Shown: piece by piece, positions 33,554 through 44,710 of the stretch
Layout: every line of letters starts with the position of its first letter
Numbering within the stretch: position 1 is the stretch's first letter
NCBI GenBank assembly: GCA_907165135.1
Contig: OU015567.1
Coordinates: 14,327,001 to 14,391,000, forward strand
Direction: 5' to 3'
DNA from: Oikopleura dioica
Lineage: Eukaryota; Chordata; Appendicularia; Copelata; Oikopleuridae
Length of the DNA stretch: 64,000 nt
Position numbers and translations under genes: made by a program
Notes under the pieces: model-generated
Database searches by the model: none
What the model saw: only the letters and a program-made list of their open reading frames with translations
Told to the model about the DNA's origin: nothing

Positions 33554-33923
33554 ACTTCCTGCTAATGGCAGACATGCTGAAGTATCCTGAATAAAATCAA
33601 TTTGCGTTAAATACTTTGTTTGTCTCATTTATTTGCAGGTTCGTTAGCTTTTGCGGTTCTTTATGTAGTCTTGAGGTTGTTTCAGAGAGACAGAGAGAGA
33701 TACTGACTAGTCGCACTTATCTTCCTATGCGGATATATTTAGGACAATACTGCAACAAGTAACAGTATCTTCTTCGTTGATAGCAACCATGACAACATTT
33801 TTATTCGCCCCAATTATTGCCCTTTCCTATATATCACTATCGCTATAAATTTGAGCGAAAATTCGAAAGTAGTCGACCCTCTTACCTAGTTCGAGCATTA
33901 GTAGAGAGTAAAGACAAATACGA

Positions 33924-35051
33924 ATGGTGATGGTCAAAACGCAATATTACGTAGGGAGCGTAATATTACCACTGATTATTTCAGTGATACTCACAAGGGT
34001 GAACCTTTACCCGGAAGAACCTAAAGAGCTTGATCTGCGCCTGAATTTGCTTCGAAGCAAGCCATCGGAGAATTTGGTCTTCTGGCCTATCAATGTTGAG
34101 CACGCATTCGCCATTCTAGCGTCGGCTGCAGCTGGAGAAACGAGGTAAAGAGAACTTTATATGAGCTTTTCTATTTACTTTTATAATAAGACGGGAAATT
34201 CTCAAAATGACGTCTCAAGACGAAATCGCTAAAACTGCTCAACGAGTCAACTCATTAAAATTCCTTTCCACCCTCCAAATGGACTCGAAAATTTTCATCT
34301 TCTTCAAGCCAAAAACTGATTTTTGGAAGCCTAACTTTACTCATTTTCAAGGCTACGTTGACTTCACGGATCCGAAAACAGCGGATGAGATTAACTCCTG
34401 GATCGCAAAATCAACGAAGAATATGATCGATAAAATGGTCGATGCTACTGATTTAGATGCATACACAAGGATGATTCTAGTCTCGGCGATTTTCTTCAAG
34501 GGCTCTTGGCAAACACCCTTTCGAAGAACTTTCGAGGGCAAATTTTAAGGGCGTGATGTTTATTCAGACCGGAGATTTCCAAGCTATTTCCTTGCCCTAT
34601 TCAAGTGACGGGCTTGAAATGACTGTTGTCCTGCCGAAATCCGACCTTCTTTCTTTCGAAACATCTCTCACCGGTGGAAAGATCAAAGAAATATTCACTG
34701 GCTTGAGAAACACGCAAAAGGTTTTAACTTTCAAATGCCAAAGTTCGCGATCGAATCCGACCTAGATCTCAAAGAAATCTTTGTGAAATTTGGCTCTGGG
34801 CGTGTCTTCTCTGCTGCCATGGACGACTACTCTCCTTTGACCGATGAATCCGTCTTCCTTTCAATGGCTAAACACAAGGCAAAGGTTGGAGTCAATGAGG
34901 AAGGAACTGTGGCCGCAGAAAATTCTGGCAAGAGTAAATAAACTCACAATTAAATCATGATCCTTATTTAGCTCAATTGCATGGTGATTTTCTCTTCTTT
35001 ATTCGAAAAGGGGAGGAAATCATCTTTGCGGGACTTCTTGTTGAACCTTAG
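33924..35051 (+). pseudogene. Broken serpin, tandem copy of 32067-33162
   Basis: The copy starts with a hydrophobic leader (MVMVKTQYYVGSVILPLIIS) that the intact gene lacks, then follows it closely. Relative to that gene, about 41 bp are missing at 34546, which brings a TAA into frame right after FEGKF. A few extra bases disturb the frame near 34720, the reactive-loop hinge has lost several codons near 34920, and the last exon has lost about 20 codons before IRKG. The gene cannot make a full serpin. Its leader suggests the ancestral pair was secreted. Confidence 0.85.
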
Positions 35052-35087
35052 CTAACAAAAATAAAATACTGCATTTCTTATTCTACG

Positions 35088-35528
35088 CTTTTTCTTTATA
35101 CAATTATTTTCCTCTTTTGTGGACATTTTTTGTCCCAAATTTTCATAAAAATGTGCACAAAAAAGGGCAAGAGTCTTCCGAAAAATGTCCCGCCGTAGGG
35201 GCTTAAAATTTTTTCTTCGATAAATTTTTCTTCGAAAAATGGCAAATTTCATCATCGAAACGCATTTTTTGCCTGTTTTACCATTTTGGTCAATTAAACA
35301 GTATAACTTATATTATACTGTATAAGCCATTGATTTCTTATAAAAAAATCCTGATTTTTGAAAAAGCACCCTATTTTTTCTCTTAAGTTTTCTCTGCTGG
35401 ATAAATGTCCACAAAAGTGGAAAGTTATCTTTGTAAAAGCGTCCCACGAAAACCCCTTAAAATGAAGAAAATGTCCACAAAAATGGGGTCCACAAAAGAG
35501 GAAAAAAACTGTATGCATGAAGAAAAAT
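35088..35528. repeat. Foldback element, GTGGACATTTTT type
   Basis: TTTTCCTCTTTTGTGGACAT at the left returns inverted as GTCCACAAAAGAGGAAAA at the right, with repeated ATGTCCACAAAA words inside. The element starts just after the broken serpin. Confidence 0.75.
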
Positions 35529-35950
35529 ATCATTGTTCTATTTCGATTTTTTTCGTCTGGAGATACAATTATCGTACATCGCTGAGCAGCGCTCTATTAT
35601 TCGGTGCCTGCTCCGCATGATACTAAGTGCTAGGAAACTCTGGAAATTCGCAGATTCCACTTCTTTTTATGGTTCCTGTGCACCGTAGTTTTGACATGGC
35701 AAATATCAAGCTGCTCAGCGTGGTCCAAAAATTGTAGTGTAAGTATTTTTCTTCCTCTTGAAAAATTTGCACTTAGTTGAATTGCATCAGATATAGTCTA
35801 TATCATATAGATAACCCGTTTTAATGCTTCCTACCCGGCAACGCGAACATAAAGGTCAAATATTTTCCGAAAAAATGTTTTCGTCAAACAGTAACGTGTC
35901 AGTTTAGAATAAAAAGCCCATTTTCAGAGAAACAAAAGTTACAGTTAATT

Positions 35951-36335
35951 ATGGAATTTCTGGACATTTTTGTCCCCCATTTTTCCCAAAAATCTCCAGA
36001 AATTTGATGCAGAGCCTTGAGAAAAATGTCTTAACAAAATTGCTTAAAAATTTTTCGAGAAGGAAAAATTGACGATTTTTTTCAAAAAAAATCACTGAAA
36101 AACAATAGAAGAAACACGCTGTAGCCGCCTATCTTGGCATATCATAAGATTTTAGAAGAAACACTGCTCTTTATAGATAAAATTGGCATCAATAACTCAA
36201 GATTGACCATAAATATAGATGTCGGAGATATCTGATGAGAAAAAATGTCCAGAAATTTGATACTCCCTATCTGTGAATTTGTTCCCAGAAAACCCCGAAA
36301 AATGTCCAGAAATTTGATGTATAGAAATTCCATAA
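35951..36335. repeat. Foldback element, CTGGACATTTTT type
   Basis: TATGGAATTTCTGGACATTT at the left end is matched by AAATGTCCAGAAATTTGATG and GAAATTCCATA at the right. The phrase GTCCAGAAATTTGAT occurs several times. It is related in design to the preceding element. Confidence 0.75.
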
Positions 36336-36444
36336 AAACTGTATAGACATCGCTGTTTTTGCTGCATTTATTCAATTGCACTATTTTATTCATATTCATT
36401 AAACTATTTCAATTTTTTCATAGTTTTTCATGTATTTTTAGAAA

Positions 36445-37789
36445 ATGAGCTTTTTTGAAAAGGAAATAGAGCGACTTGAGCAATTAAAAATTGAAGAAGA
36501 AGATATTCAATACGAGATTCAAGACAAAGAGGACGAAATAAGGTGTATCGAAGAAAACATACAAGAATACAAAGAAAGTATCCAGGGTGAAAAGGAGCAC
36601 ATGAGGGAGCTCCGAGTAAGATTTGATGAAGACATGAAAGAAGCAAATGAGCAAATTGGAACATTCGATCTGGGATAATTATTTTATTTTTACAAGAAAA
36701 TAGTTATTCTTGAAAAACTTAACCCTATGCGTGACGCGGGTGCACTCCGTTTACTGCTCAAGGTTTTCTGTCCATTTCTCTCTCAATTTTCGTCCAAATT
36801 CAAAAATTTGAAAAGAATAAGAATCTACGTCAAAAAACGCGTCCAATATGCTTCGTTAAATTTTCGAAAAATCTTTGATAGTAACCTAAAAACGAAGAAA
36901 ATGTCGTAATTTTGCTATTTTTCGTCTCGAGAACAGCTATTTTGATGCAAGTTACGATACTTCCAGCCCGTTTCGCCGCCGAAGAAGGGGGTATTCCAGT
37001 CTCCGAGACAATAACGACAGCGTGATTAGGCCGTTTTTCTTCAAAAAATGGCAGAGAAGAGCAAAAAATTGTTCTAGATGGGTCGGGTGCACTGAATGCA
37101 CCCGCGTCACGCATAGGGGTAGTTCTGATCGTCACGCAGAGGGTTAAATGTAAAACTTCGATGGTCTTCTCATCCAGAATATATCATAAGACATTTCCTT
37201 TACTTACGCAGACAATTTTTATCCTTATTTAGTCAGAGAAATGAACGAACAATATGCCGAACTTAACAAGCAGAAGACTGAGCACAAGAAGATGAAAATA
37301 AAAATGGCCCAACTAAGATCAGGTTTTTTCAGGAAGAAGATATGGATAATTTATAACACGCTTATTTATGAATTCTTTGTTTAAATTAAATTAAAATTTT
37401 TTCTTGCTCAGAACGCTTTTAAAGCATATTTTAATCTTTATTAGGGATAATATACTAATTTTTTTATTTGAAGGTAAAGTATATGCAAATCATCAGCAAC
37501 CTGCTCCTAACAGATCCGTATCGACTGATTCGTGTGGTGTATGCCTGGAAAATTTTAACGATGGCAGGATTGGAGTGATAGATGAGTTTATATTTTGGAA
37601 ATTCATTCTTTTTTTTCTCAATTTCTCGTCGCAATTATATATTCATTCACTCTTCTCAGGAATCAAAGAGCTTGCATATCAACATGCTTTCATTCTTTCT
37701 GTTACGATTGTCTCTCGCGACTCTCTCCACAAAATTGTCCAAAATGCCGACGACCCTTTTCTCATCAGAATATTCAGCGAATTTTCTGA
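36445..37789 (+). CDS. Coiled-coil plus RING finger protein, 180 aa, four exons
   Basis: Exons 36445-36673, 37233-37322, 37474-37567 and 37660-37789 join in phase. The first exon is a coiled coil (EEEDIQYEIQDKEDEIR). The last two give a C3HC4 RING: CGVC, then CISTCFHSFCYDCL, then CPKCRRPF. Both the first and third introns must be of GA-AG type to keep the frame (donors G^GATAAT and G^GATTGG). The RING is only complete if the second of these is spliced out. The first intron is 559 nt because it contains a 428-bp MITE. The domain order matches the intronless gene at 14046-14786, so the two may be paralogues. Expected role: E3 ubiquitin ligase, substrate unknown. Confidence 0.72.
36719..37146. 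mobile_element. MITE in the first intron of the RING gene
   Basis: Left end TAACCCTATGCGTGACGCGG then GTGCAC; right side TGCACCCGCGTCACGCATAG and, at the very end, CGTCACGCAGAGGGTTA. The right terminus thus appears partly doubled. No coding sequence inside. Confidence 0.8.
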
Positions 37790-37902
37790 TCCACAAATCA
37801 GTGTGCAATTTTTGATTTAGTCCTTTGCAATGAATACAATATCAAACTTAATTACAATTCAGCTTTGTTTACTATTTATTTTTCTTTTTCGTCGGTCTTT
37901 AG

Positions 37903-37957
37903 GTCACTCCAAAAAAAGACGAAGTCATCTTTGCTAGACTATTTATTCAACCAGAGT
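37903..37957 (+). pseudogene. Relic of a serpin 3' exon
   Basis: After TCTTTAG the frame reads PKKDEVIFARLFIQPE, which matches the end of the intact serpin (RKEDEVIFAGRFMQP). Nothing else of a serpin is found nearby. It shows that the serpin cluster once extended, or that pieces were copied, past the RING gene. Confidence 0.55.
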
Positions 37958-39302
37958 TGTACAGTTGTGCAGTCCGCTCCGCTACGCGAAAGATACCATG
38001 AAGTTTAACTCTTTTAGGAGAAAGTCTCAGGCCCCCTTCCCCGTATCCCGCGCAAATCACTGTCGGGGAACTCTAGAAAATTTCTTTAACGCTTGCTTGG
38101 CGGCTTAGAAGAATCTGGAGCTTCTGAAAAGCAGAATCTGGATAGTCCGAGCCAATGAGAGAGCCAAGAAGGTTTTGTGCGGCTTCTCCCCAAATTTAGG
38201 CGCGCCCAGAATGAGCTACTGTCAGTAGCCTACTGAAAAAGTCAGCGCATTTTTCAGTAGCTCAGATTCTCGATCTCCCCTTAGAGCTCAATTCCATGGT
38301 AAATTTGTTTCAGCTCCGCTATTGTCCATAGGCTATGGAGAATAAAATTTTGATCAGCTCCGCTACGCTCAGCTACGGCTAAAATGATTTTGACCAGCTT
38401 CGCTGGGCTTAGCCAAGGGGAAAAAATTAACCCCACGAGTCTAAGTCGACATTTTTTGTCGAAATCCGGTTTTAATCAGCTGTACTGATCTATCTGTGAT
38501 CCGGATCGAGCTGAAAAATGTAATGTGTATTCACACTGGTATTAAGCACCTCTGACCAAAAAAAGAGCGCGCTAATCTCTTTTGGTGGCGTTTGGTACCG
38601 GATTAATCACTTTCTGCACCAACGTGAAAGTACGTGCGATAACCTTCCGACAATTATTTCGGATCAAAGAATCGGATTTATTTCGTTCAAAAAGGTACAT
38701 ATAGGTTTTCAAATGCGTAGAATTCAAATAAGATATTTACAATAAGATAAAATGGAGAAAAGCTAGCCTGGGCTAGGAATCGAAGTGATGTTTTCAAGTG
38801 GTGAAATTTTTAAGAAGGCAGACAGAACAAGTTGAATATAAACTGTAAATCTACAGAATATATAGATAGGAGGTGAACTACTGGCAATTCTAGATTCACT
38901 TCACACAATTCTCCTTGTCATCATGGATTGATGGACAGTTTGTGATAATAAGAACCGGTACTACAGGCAGCACAAACGGAAGCATTTTATACATCAAACA
39001 CATTGATCAAACTACGACTTTTATATTTTATATCTAATATTTGCGCTGTTCGTTATACTCCGCTGAACTCGGCCCGGGCAATTACGCTCTCAATTTTCTA
39101 TTCTATTCATATAACAAGAAGAAAAAAAACCCGCGAGCTCAACATTCTACTTTTTAGAGCTTCTTTCTTTCTAAAAAGATGAGCCATCGATTTTGAGGCA
39201 TCGGGGTTTCATTTTTTACGACTTTTTATCTTCGCGCGTTTATCATCATTTTTTGAAGACAAAGAGATTTTAGCGTCTGAAATTTTCGTTTGAAAAGGAA
39301 AA
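37958..39302. other. Intergenic stretch with low-order repeats
   Basis: CAGCTCCGCTACGCT-like words recur at 37.97, 38.34 and 38.39 kb, and TTCAGTAGCTCAG / AGCCTACTGAAAAA form a short inverted repeat near 38,230. No gene was found. Confidence 0.45.
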
Positions 39303-40508
39303 ATGTGTCCAAAAAAGAGCGCAAAAGAGAGCATAAGAAAGTGGAAAAAAGCTGTTGGCAGAGGTTTGTGCTCAGAATTTTCAACAAGCGTTAATTTTTT
39401 TTAGAAATATGGGCATTTTTCTCGACCCTGATTTTCTTCCTTTCTACTTTTTGTATCATTTACTATGCAACTGCAAATAATGCTCGTAAGTTCCGATTTT
39501 CCTAAACACCGAAATAATCATCACTAGAAACGTATAAAATCGAGCTGGCGATTCCATACGATTTCCTCCTTGATTCCAAATCTTCATTAAAACTACCTAA
39601 GTTTCTGAAAAAACCGAAGACCTGCAGCTCTGATAATTTAATCGTCATATCCATTGAGCCAAGAAGATCGCTAGAGAAGGATGATGAAATGGAAGAAAAT
39701 GAGACTGGGAAATTCATCGAAGCCGCAGAAAAATCAAGAAAAGAGATTCTCTCCTTAGCGCCAGCTGATTTTTCCGGGGTACAGAAGCTTCCCTCTATCA
39801 TATTTTTAAGATACTTTTAGCTGTACTTCATGACAAATGAGTTTGCAGAAGACAAGGCAAAAGACTACGGGGACAATTTCCTCGTCACTCTCTCCCGAAG
39901 CGAGGCAAAACTCAACTCAACCCTGGCCATGTCCGCGATCGACTGGTTTCTATCGAATTGCTCTGAAGAAAAATCGCTGATCATAACGAGCTTCCCGTCG
40001 AAATTGAATTTGACGGAGGTGATGGAAGGACGCAACGTGAGAATGAGCCGGAGAAAGCCCGATAGAAGGCATCAGAAGGGATTGATTGAGTGCTTATTTG
40101 GATTCTTTCAAAAGTAAGTGACTTTGACAAAGGTTTTTATTCTAAAATTTCAGGCCTTCGAGAAATAAGAAACCGCTGCCAACTGCCTGCGCTCGTGGAG
40201 GATATTTGATTCCTTACCGGGAGCTTCAGAAGATTCAAAAAGTTTCAGAGCAGACCAAAACCCACCTGAATCCAGAAATGGCGATTACAGGCATTTTCCG
40301 AGAAAAAGCCGAATTAAAAATTCATGACGCGTAAGAATACGAATTCATTATTTTCAATTTTAACTGTTTTGCCTAGAACACCAACGATAAAGCTTCCCGG
40401 CCGTCACTCAATAATGAAAAAGCAGCCAGAGTAAGAAAACTTCAATTCGATCGCCATTTTTAAACTGCCATTTTTTACCTTTTTTTTGCCAGATTGAGTA
40501 TGCAATAA
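39303..40508 (+). CDS. GT31-like type II membrane glycosyltransferase lacking the DxD motif, 310 aa
   Basis: Seven exons join in phase: 39303-39363, 39405-39485, 39528-39778, 39821-40113, 40154-40330, 40377-40430 and 40493-40508. A short basic cytosolic start is followed by one membrane anchor (IWAFFSTLIFFLSTFCIIYY), the Golgi type II layout. The lumenal part follows beta-1,3-galactosyltransferase (GT31) order: DYGDNFLVTLSRSEAKLNST at the 'YGDI-NLT-KT' position, then CARGGYLIPYREL and TGIFREKAELKIHD, like the 'SGGGYvls' and 'EDV-G-' segments. The usual DDD metal site is replaced by ITSFPSKLN. The protein is therefore a diverged family member, probably without normal transferase activity. One potential N-glycosylation site (NST) is seen in that block. 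Confidence 0.68.
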
Positions 40509-40568
40509 ACCAGAAATTTTGTTTCAGGAAGAATCGAAATTTATAAAAGCAAAATACAAAAAGAACAT

Positions 40569-42274
40569 TTATCTTGCAGTTGATGAAGATTTTCGATGAA
40601 GCCGTTTAGTGATGACTGTGTTCTTTCTTCGTCGTTGGGCGCATTTTTGACAAACAAAGTGACCTTCGAATTCAAATGGTCCGCCAGAGTTTGGGTCAAA
40701 GAGCATTATTTTGCAGTCCTTATCAATTAGGAAATTATGGGGAGGGGTTGATTACCTTGCAAGAGAAGCACGATTTATGCAAATTCTTCCCGGCAATCGT
40801 AATCTGTTTCGCTTCCTGTGCACCGTCTTCTGGAACTATGGATTTTCCGCATCTTGCACAAGTATTCGCACTCTCATCTTTCATTTCAGATAAATTTGAC
40901 ATGAGTTTGTCGATTCCCACTGATGATATTTGCGGTCCTTCGGTAACCGTTCTGAAAAATGAATTATTTTGGAGATTTTCAAATAGAGCTACCCTGTTTT
41001 CAAATTTTTCATTAGCAACTCCAACTGTCGATCAACCTCATCAGCGGACTCTTGAGATCTTTTCGTTGTTTTCAAAGGAGTTGTTTTCACCGACATTTCG
41101 GGTTCTTTGGGAGGCAAATTCGAGGGGATCGGTGTCGGGCTTGGAGGCTTCGGCGATTTTACTCGATCAACTGAAGTTAGAAATATTCAAATAAATGAAC
41201 ATGCTCTTTATTATACGTTTTTTTATATAGAAGTTGGATAAATTGTCAACCTTGAAGAGTACCGGTGCGTGATTGATCCGTAAAAGAAATCTCTGGCACT
41301 TCGATTTCGAACTTCTCGATTGCAGCAGACTCCAGCGTTGGTGGATTTCTAATGCACACACTCGCTTTAGGGCGCTTTGATTTTAACTACTTTGTTAATT
41401 ACCGTTTGAGAATTGATTTGAGCGGACGGGGCGAGTGCTGCGGCGAGTTCGATTGGTTGCTCCAAAGGTCGACGTCTGTGGCGAGAGCACGTTCGTCGAC
41501 GAGCTCGTCGGCGACGCTGTCCACGTGACCAGAGTCGACCGACAAGTCGAGGACAAGCGGCTCCGGCAGCGGGATCGAGGAGAAATCCAATTCATCTTCA
41601 AAGACGGGAGGCGGCGTCGGCGGATTTGCACGAGCGGCCTGAAAGGGGAATTATTTATGCTGATCTTTTGTCGGAGAAAATTAACCTTGAGCTCGTTCAT
41701 GGCTTCTTCGAGCTCTCTTTGGACCCGTTCGGATTTTGAGAGGGAGTCTCGACGCTCCCTTATTGGCGGTGGAGCAACTTTCTCTGGTGCTTGGGATCTG
41801 GTTGATTTTTCCGATGCCGATATGCTTGGTGTTGGACTTTGAGCGCTGCGAATTGACGGTGATTTTTGATAGACTTCTTGAGCTTCTTTCGCTCGCCAAT
41901 CATTATAATATTCTTATCAATAATTTAATTTTTTATCAACAAAAACATCGATTACCCATGAGGTCAAGATCCGGTTGATTTCTACTGCTAATCTTCACGA
42001 CTGTATTCATCTCCTCGCCAAGTTCCTCTGCCTTCTTTTCCGCTAGAAAATGTCAGCCATAATTTTTGCTGTACTGATTGGCAAAAACAGATGTGGAAAA
42101 GATGAGAATGTGGTTTTGGTACCCCGAGGGTGGTACAGGACGCCCTGTGGAGAACGGAACAAAACTCCCTGTTTTTGACATTTTCTTCTTCTTACCTTTA
42201 ATATCGGCGTAAGGGTGGGATTTTCTCTGCATCATTTCTTGGTGAATTTTCGCTCGTTGCTCTTTATCCATCAT
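40569..42274 (-). CDS. LIM-domain adaptor with LD-like helices, 407 aa
   Basis: Eight exons join in phase: 42196-42274, 41956-42042, 41686-41885, 41403-41638, 41251-41348, 40993-41170, 40756-40951 and 40569-40718. The N-terminal half is charged, then Ser/Pro-rich and disordered. Two short amphipathic helices resemble paxillin LD motifs (DRQLELLMKNL and IDKLMSNLSEM). One C-terminal LIM domain has all eight ligands: CARC, HKSCFSCKDC, then FVCQKC. Such proteins link the actin cytoskeleton to adhesion sites. With one LIM domain it is not paxillin itself; zyxin- or LMO7-like relatives are possible. The retained frame after exon 1 (to 42053) could be an alternative exon. Confidence 0.78.
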
Positions 42275-43008
42275 TTCTTTTCTCTTTCTCTTTTAGTTTC
42301 GATTCCTGCAGAAGACTTTTTCTGAAAACGTTGTTTGAAAATGTCAAACACAAATGTCACATCCTGCTGAAATCATATTTTCAAGAATCGGCTTTTCGTA
42401 AATAATTATTTTACAATTAGCTTTCAATTTTGAAAATTATTGAAAAGCGGCTCTGAAAACTGGAAAGAGTCAGAGTTTTTTAAACAACAAAAGACAGATC
42501 AAACAAAAAAGAGACCTGAAGTCACCTGGATTTCCGCTTTCTATTAATTATTTGTCGCTAGAAAAAACTTGCTCTTAGATTTGAAAACTGAGTTTTTGAG
42601 GAGCAAGAGTTAGTGGAGAATTTAACGACTGTTTATCAAAACTGCATAAGGGGAGCTTCAAAAGAAGAAAAACTCGTAAACTACGACCCAGCAAAACCCA
42701 CATGAAAAGAAAGAGCTCTTTATTTTTTTACCTTTCTTCATCAAATGTCTCTCTTTTTCCTGATCAGTGATCGAACTCTTCCTAATTTTTTTTCTTAAGT
42801 TTTTTTGGGCTCGAGGTCTAGTCGCTAATCCCTCGTCATTTGCTGCCTTCGACAATAGTAGCCACCTGGTGATAAACCAATTTACAAACTGTAATTTATT
42901 GCATTTACATTGAACAGCTGGGTATTGAAAGTTTTCAAACAGGAGGTTTATAAAAATACCCGCCGAGTTTTCTGACTATCACGGGATCAACGTAGTTATT
43001 CTGCTCCT

Positions 43009-43130
43009 GGGCTCGGCAACCTGTCTCGAAAACCTGAGTCAGGGTCTGAACTTCAGACTCTGAAGGATCTTTTTTTTTCAGAAGATCACTCAGACCCTGA
43101 CTCAGGTTTTCTACACAGGTTATCGGACCC
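43009..43130. repeat. MITE, CTGAGTCAG family, copy 8
   Basis: One of the best copies: GGGCTCGGCAACCTGTCTCG, AAAACCTGAGTCAGGGTC, a short loop, GACCCTGACTCAGGTTTTC, ACAGGTTATCGGACCC. Confidence 0.88.
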
Positions 43131-43582
43131 TGTTCTGCTCTTTTCTCGGCTCTAGCATCAGATACTTATCTTTGGAGCTTATGATTACGTAGCAGAGCCA
43201 AATTAATCTTATTTCTGCTTTCAAAAATTTTTGAAAATCATCATATTTTCTTTTGAAAACATTCATGACAGTCCAAAAAATAAAAATCGTCGCCAAAATC
43301 GTATGATCTCTTATACACATTTTTTTCTTGACAACTGCTACTAACACTGTTATCTTCAACTTCGCTCTTTCCCGTTTTACCGTTACCATCAACCCTGTTG
43401 AATTATTGATCGCAATAATTTCCAATGGTAAATTTGGACGATCACTTGAATGGAAAAATTATCAAATATCTTATGCAAGGGAAACGTTCCAAAACTGGCA
43501 GCTGTCGCGATTCTCGCATCAACTCAGATGAGCAACTTGCTTCATTTAGCATTCAGAAAAGTGCAGACAGAGATAAAAAAAT

Positions 43583-44710
43583 ATGAAGCTCAAGGCCTTC
43601 TGGTTCATTTCGAATTTAGTTAATGCAGTCCAGTGCGATCAAAATTGCTTAGGAAAGGAGAAAATAATAACTGTCAATAAAAAGGGATGAACTTTTTCAC
43701 AAGAAAAGAATTATTTTCCTAAAAAAAAAGCTCTTCAAAAATGTCAAAATGCCTGCTTAGTCCGGGATACTAAATGTCTTGAAAACTGCACAAAATGGTC
43801 CAACAACTCGGTCGATTCTGATGGAAGATACGCGATTTTGCAGCAGACCAGAGTAGTCGGCATCAACTTTCGTCAAGACAAGTTAGAGTCTGTCCATGGA
43901 TTCAACATGAACGGACACGAAGTTGACTTCGCCACATCTGTGGAGCACAATGGAGAGTTCTACGTAATCGGTGGTCTTGTTATGGACGTCATTTCGAAAG
44001 TTGGCAGTTGTGGGCTTCAGCCGATGTTGGAGCTGACGGACTCGTTGGTAATGGGAAAGGCGGCATCTTGGAATGGAAAGATTTGGATGTGTGGGGATAA
44101 GGACAAGCCTGAAGCCTGCTTTTCAACTGATTTGGCATCGATCAAGGCTGAGCCAAGTAGTGTTCAGGGACATTTGACAGGCGGCTTGGTTGTCACTCAG
44201 GACACGAATGTTTTACTCCGGTAATTGATGATTGAGTCATTCTTTTCTGAGAAGTTTTTTTAGAATTGCTGGATATACCAGAATAACAGAAGTTTTCGAT
44301 GAAAAGAATCAAGTCTGGCATTCGAATCTCATCGGAAACATGACGGATAGAATCCGAGGATTCAGCACGATTACGACGGGGCAGGAAGTTTACTTGCTCG
44401 GTGGATTCTCAGACATCCAAGATGATTACACGCCAAACATCTGGAAGTGGGTTTCTGGCCATCCAAAGGTACTAACATTGGGGTTCTCGATTGTACAGTT
44501 TTTCAGTTTGACGTTGTTGGAAAGTTGTTGCAGACGAGAATGAATTCAGCATCTGTGCTTGATCAAAATAAAATTTATACTATTGGCGGCCTTGACAACC
44601 TCAACAACGAGTACTTCGACCTTGAAACAAAAAACTCAAACTCAATGAAGACAATGTCTTCCCCGCAAATATTTTCTCAGCTGATTCCTCTTGCCAGTAC
44701 TCAGTGCTAA
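43583..44710 (+). CDS. Secreted kelch-like beta-propeller protein, 327 aa
   Basis: Exons 43583-43685, 43731-44220, 44264-44450 and 44507-44710 join in phase. A signal peptide (MKLKAFWFISNLVNAVQC) is followed by a Cys-rich spacer (CQNACLVRDTKCLENCTKW) and then kelch-type blades recognisable by FYVIGGLV, VYLLGGFS and IYTIGGLDNL. The first intron (43686-43730) must be GA-AG: the donor reads AAG G^GATGAAC and no GT donor keeps the frame. The secreted kelch architecture is expanded in some animals, but no specific role can be inferred. An AATAAA follows the stop. Confidence 0.75.
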
